Shown here piece by piece: positions 12,427-13,749 of a DNA stretch of 13,749 nt. A program made the position numbers and the translations under genes. The notes beneath the pieces were generated by a model that ran no database searches, was not told the origin of the DNA, and saw only the letters and a list, made by a program, of their open reading frames with translations. The stretch covers positions 1 through 13,749 of the forward strand of contig DATCHD010000041.1 of assembly GCA_036508555.1 (NCBI GenBank), given 5' to 3'. Numbering within the stretch: the first letter of the stretch is position 1; each line of letters begins with the position of its first letter. The DNA comes from CAINVV01 sp036508555. Lineage in GTDB: Bacteria; Bacteroidota; Bacteroidia; Bacteroidales; Prolixibacteraceae.

Positions 12427-12636
12427 ATGGCAACAGTAATTTTAGATACCAGTTCAAGCGAAGCAAAAAAAATGCTCGAGTTTTTAAAAGCAACCCGTTA
12501 CGCCAGGGTTGTTGAAGAAAATATACCTAACGATGAAACTATAATGGCAATTAATGAGGTGGAATCAGGCAAAGTTAAGTCTTATGGATCGGCAAAAGAA
12601 ATGATGTCAACCTTGAAGAAAAAAGCAGGTGTATAA
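12427..12636 (+). CDS. Antitoxin of a YafQ-type TA pair
   Basis: A 69-residue protein starting MATVILDTSSSEAKKMLEFL. ATG 12427 is favoured over an in-frame start at 12406, which lies only four bases after the -7 element. The C-terminus ESGKVKSYGSAKEMMSTLKK is typical of antitoxins paired with YafQ/RelE toxins in this phylum. Its end overlaps the toxin's GTG start by eight bases, implying coupled translation. No lesion is visible. Confidence 0.65.
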   Translation: MATVILDTSSSEAKKMLEFLKATRYARVVEENIPNDETIMAINEVESGKVKSYGSAKEMMSTLKKKAGV

Positions 12637-12817
12637 AATTAAGACAACAAACAAGTTTGAGAAGGACTTCACTAAAGCTCATTTACTTTCTGGTAATTAC
12701 AATGGCTATTGGGAGTGTCACATTAAACCAGATTGGTTGCTTATCTGGCGGCAAGACGATAAAACAAAAGTGATTGAATTAGTTCGAACAGGAACACATT
12801 CTGATTTATTTAGCTGA
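12629..12817 (+). CDS. YafQ-family toxin with an in-frame internal deletion (62 aa)
   Basis: The ends are those of YafQ-type ribosome-dependent mRNA interferases: MYKIKTTNKFEKDF at the start, then LSGNYNGYWECHIKPDWLLI, WRQDDKTKVIELVRTGTHSDLF. Family members are about 90 residues, and the helical stretch between the first helix and the H-LSG strand (about 28 residues) is missing at KA|HLLSG, without loss of frame. The conserved His and terminal HSDLF remain, but loss of the helical core makes activity unlikely. The GTG start follows from the overlap with the antitoxin. A terminator follows. Confidence 0.7.
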   Translation: MYKIKTTNKFEKDFTKAHLLSGNYNGYWECHIKPDWLLIWRQDDKTKVIELVRTGTHSDLFS

Positions 12818-12835
12818 TTTACAAAAACTCCGTTC

Positions 12836-12861
12836 GTGTGGATTCGTACTCCACACTTTTT
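12836..12861 (+). terminator. Rho-independent terminator after the YafQ-type operon
   Basis: GTGTGGA, a 7-base loop, TCCACAC, then TTTTT. It lies 18 bases after the toxin stop. Confidence 0.7.
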
Positions 12862-12947
12862 AGCTCCGGTTCAGTATCCACTATCAAAATAACTAATAAC
12901 CAGATGCTAAAGGATTGCCCGCTACACCTACTGTTGCCAAGCATCTT

Positions 12948-12979
12948 CGTGAAAATTCGTTTAAATTCGTGAAATTCGC
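12948..12979. repeat. ATTCGTG repeat upstream of the transferase-kinase gene
   Basis: CTTCGTGAAAATTCGTTTAA then ATTCGTGAAATTCGC, directly before ATG 12984. It is the same repeat style as inside fcl. Confidence 0.5.
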
Positions 12980-12983
12980 TTTT

Positions 12984-13596
12984 ATGAAAGTATTCGTATC
13001 CGGTTGTTATGACATGCTCCATTCGGGGCATGTGGCGTTTTTTGAGGAGGCTGCCACCCACGGCAATCTATATGTAGGATTGGGTTCCGATAAGACTATT
13101 AACCAATTAAAAGGCCGTAAAACCATCAATACCGACAAAGAACGCCTTTATATGGTGAAGGCCTTGAAGTCGGTCAAAGATGCATGGATCAATGTGGGTT
13201 CAGGCTTGATGGATTTCGAGAAAGAGCTGCGCGACCTGCGTCCGGATATCTTTTTTGTCAACGAGGACGGCTATACCCCCGACAAGCAAAATCTCTGCAA
13301 AGAGCTGGGAATTGAGCTGATGGTCAGCAGACGGCTGCCACACCGCGGATTGCCTGCCCGCTCCACCACAGTGCTCCGTAACGAATGCCTGATCCCTTTC
13401 CGGCTCGATCTTGCCGGCGGATGGCTGGATCAGCCCTACGTATCCAAGTTTTACCCCGGTCCGGTCATCACTATCTCCATCGAGCCGACCATAGATTTCA
13501 ATGATCGGAGTGGTGTCGAGCAGTACCCGTGCCAGAGCCATCGAATTATGGCATACCGATATCCCCGAAGGAGATAAAGAGAAGCAGCCATGTTAA
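12984..13596 (+). pseudogene. Cytidylyltransferase-GHMP kinase fusion, frameshifted and truncated copy
   Basis: From ATG 12984 the nucleotidyltransferase domain is complete: VSGCYDMLHSGHVAFFEEA carries the HxGH signature, followed by KGRKTINTDKERL and the linker VSRRLPHRGLPARSTT. The kinase domain starts FRLDLAGGWLDQPYVSKFYP, but two bases are missing against the copy at 1-809 near 13513, so the serine-rich loop is read out of frame and the primary frame stops at 13577. In the restored frame SSTRARAIELWHTDIPEGDK continues to a TAA at 13594. The rest of the kinase is replaced by a sugar-transferase fragment. A transferase-only protein could still be made. Confidence 0.8.
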
Positions 13597-13597
13597 A

Positions 13598-13749
13598 AAA
13601 TCAATGAAATTCCTCAATTATTTAATATTCTAATAGGAGATATGAGTATAGTAGGACCCAGGCCCTTAGTCGATAAAACATTCAATCCATATTCTGATTT
13701 TGTAAAAGCTAATATTTACAATGTAAAACCCGGCTTAACAGGAATAGGG
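13598..13749 (+). pseudogene. Sugar-transferase fragment, copy 4 (runs off the window)
   Basis: The frame reads INEIPQLFNILIGDMSIVGP, RPLVDKTFNPYSDFVKAN and NVKPGLTGIG up to the edge. This is the catalytic core that copies 1 and 3 have lost, including the motif preceding the metal- and phosphate-binding residues of the family. The N-terminal membrane part is absent because the kinase fragment takes its place. The coding sequence is more diverged from copies 1-3 than they are from each other. What follows is unseen. Confidence 0.7.

Noticed and set aside
1..13749. Insertion sequence or integron as the cause of the rearrangements
   Set aside because: No transposase, integrase or terminal inverted repeats with target duplications could be found; the visible breakpoints are short direct repeats instead.

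Overview
The window looks like chromosomal DNA of a Bacteroidota bacterium. Several gene starts are preceded by the Bacteroidota -7 promoter consensus TAnnTTTG, Shine-Dalgarno sequences are generally missing, and Gmd and Fcl have the insert pattern and C-terminal wording I associate with that phylum. Translated genes are nearly all on the + strand. I see no rRNA, tRNA, CRISPR array, transposase or integrase.

The only large intact functions are gmd (9599-10858) and fcl (10916-12136). They convert GDP-mannose to GDP-L-fucose, so this is part of a surface-polysaccharide or glycosylation locus. At both window edges there is a cytidylyltransferase-GHMP kinase gene: the 3' part of one copy (1-809), and a second copy (12984-13596) that starts normally but is frameshifted and runs into a sugar-transferase fragment.

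The 8 kb between (about 1.5-9.5 kb) is a series of three related modules made mostly of gene wreckage. The recurring order is: (a) remnant of an initiating sugar transferase, (b) a GGTCCCTGAGCGGAGTCGAAG-type palindrome, (c) a short conserved fragment starting MTKEQPSAVAF, (d) a toxin-antitoxin pair that differs in every module, (e) remnants of a UDP-glucose-pyrophosphorylase-like and fucokinase-like gene, and, in modules 2 and 3, (f) one or two copies of a small signal-peptide/coiled-coil/membrane protein. The TA slots hold a YoeB-like pair (toxin broken), a MazF-like pair (intact) and a RelE/ParE-like pair (intact). A PIN/VapC-like pair (toxin broken) lies between modules 1 and 2, and a YafQ-like pair (toxin internally shortened) lies downstream of fcl.

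Same-gene fragments differ by deletions, and at least three of these have endpoints in 6-8 bp direct repeats visible in sister copies. Dispersed palindromes and other intergenic-type repeats have also entered gmd and fcl in frame, so both enzymes would carry unusual extra peptides. My reading is a repeatedly duplicated and deleted polysaccharide locus in which TA modules and repeat elements persist. Whether the fragments are inert debris or a recombination reservoir cannot be decided from this sequence.
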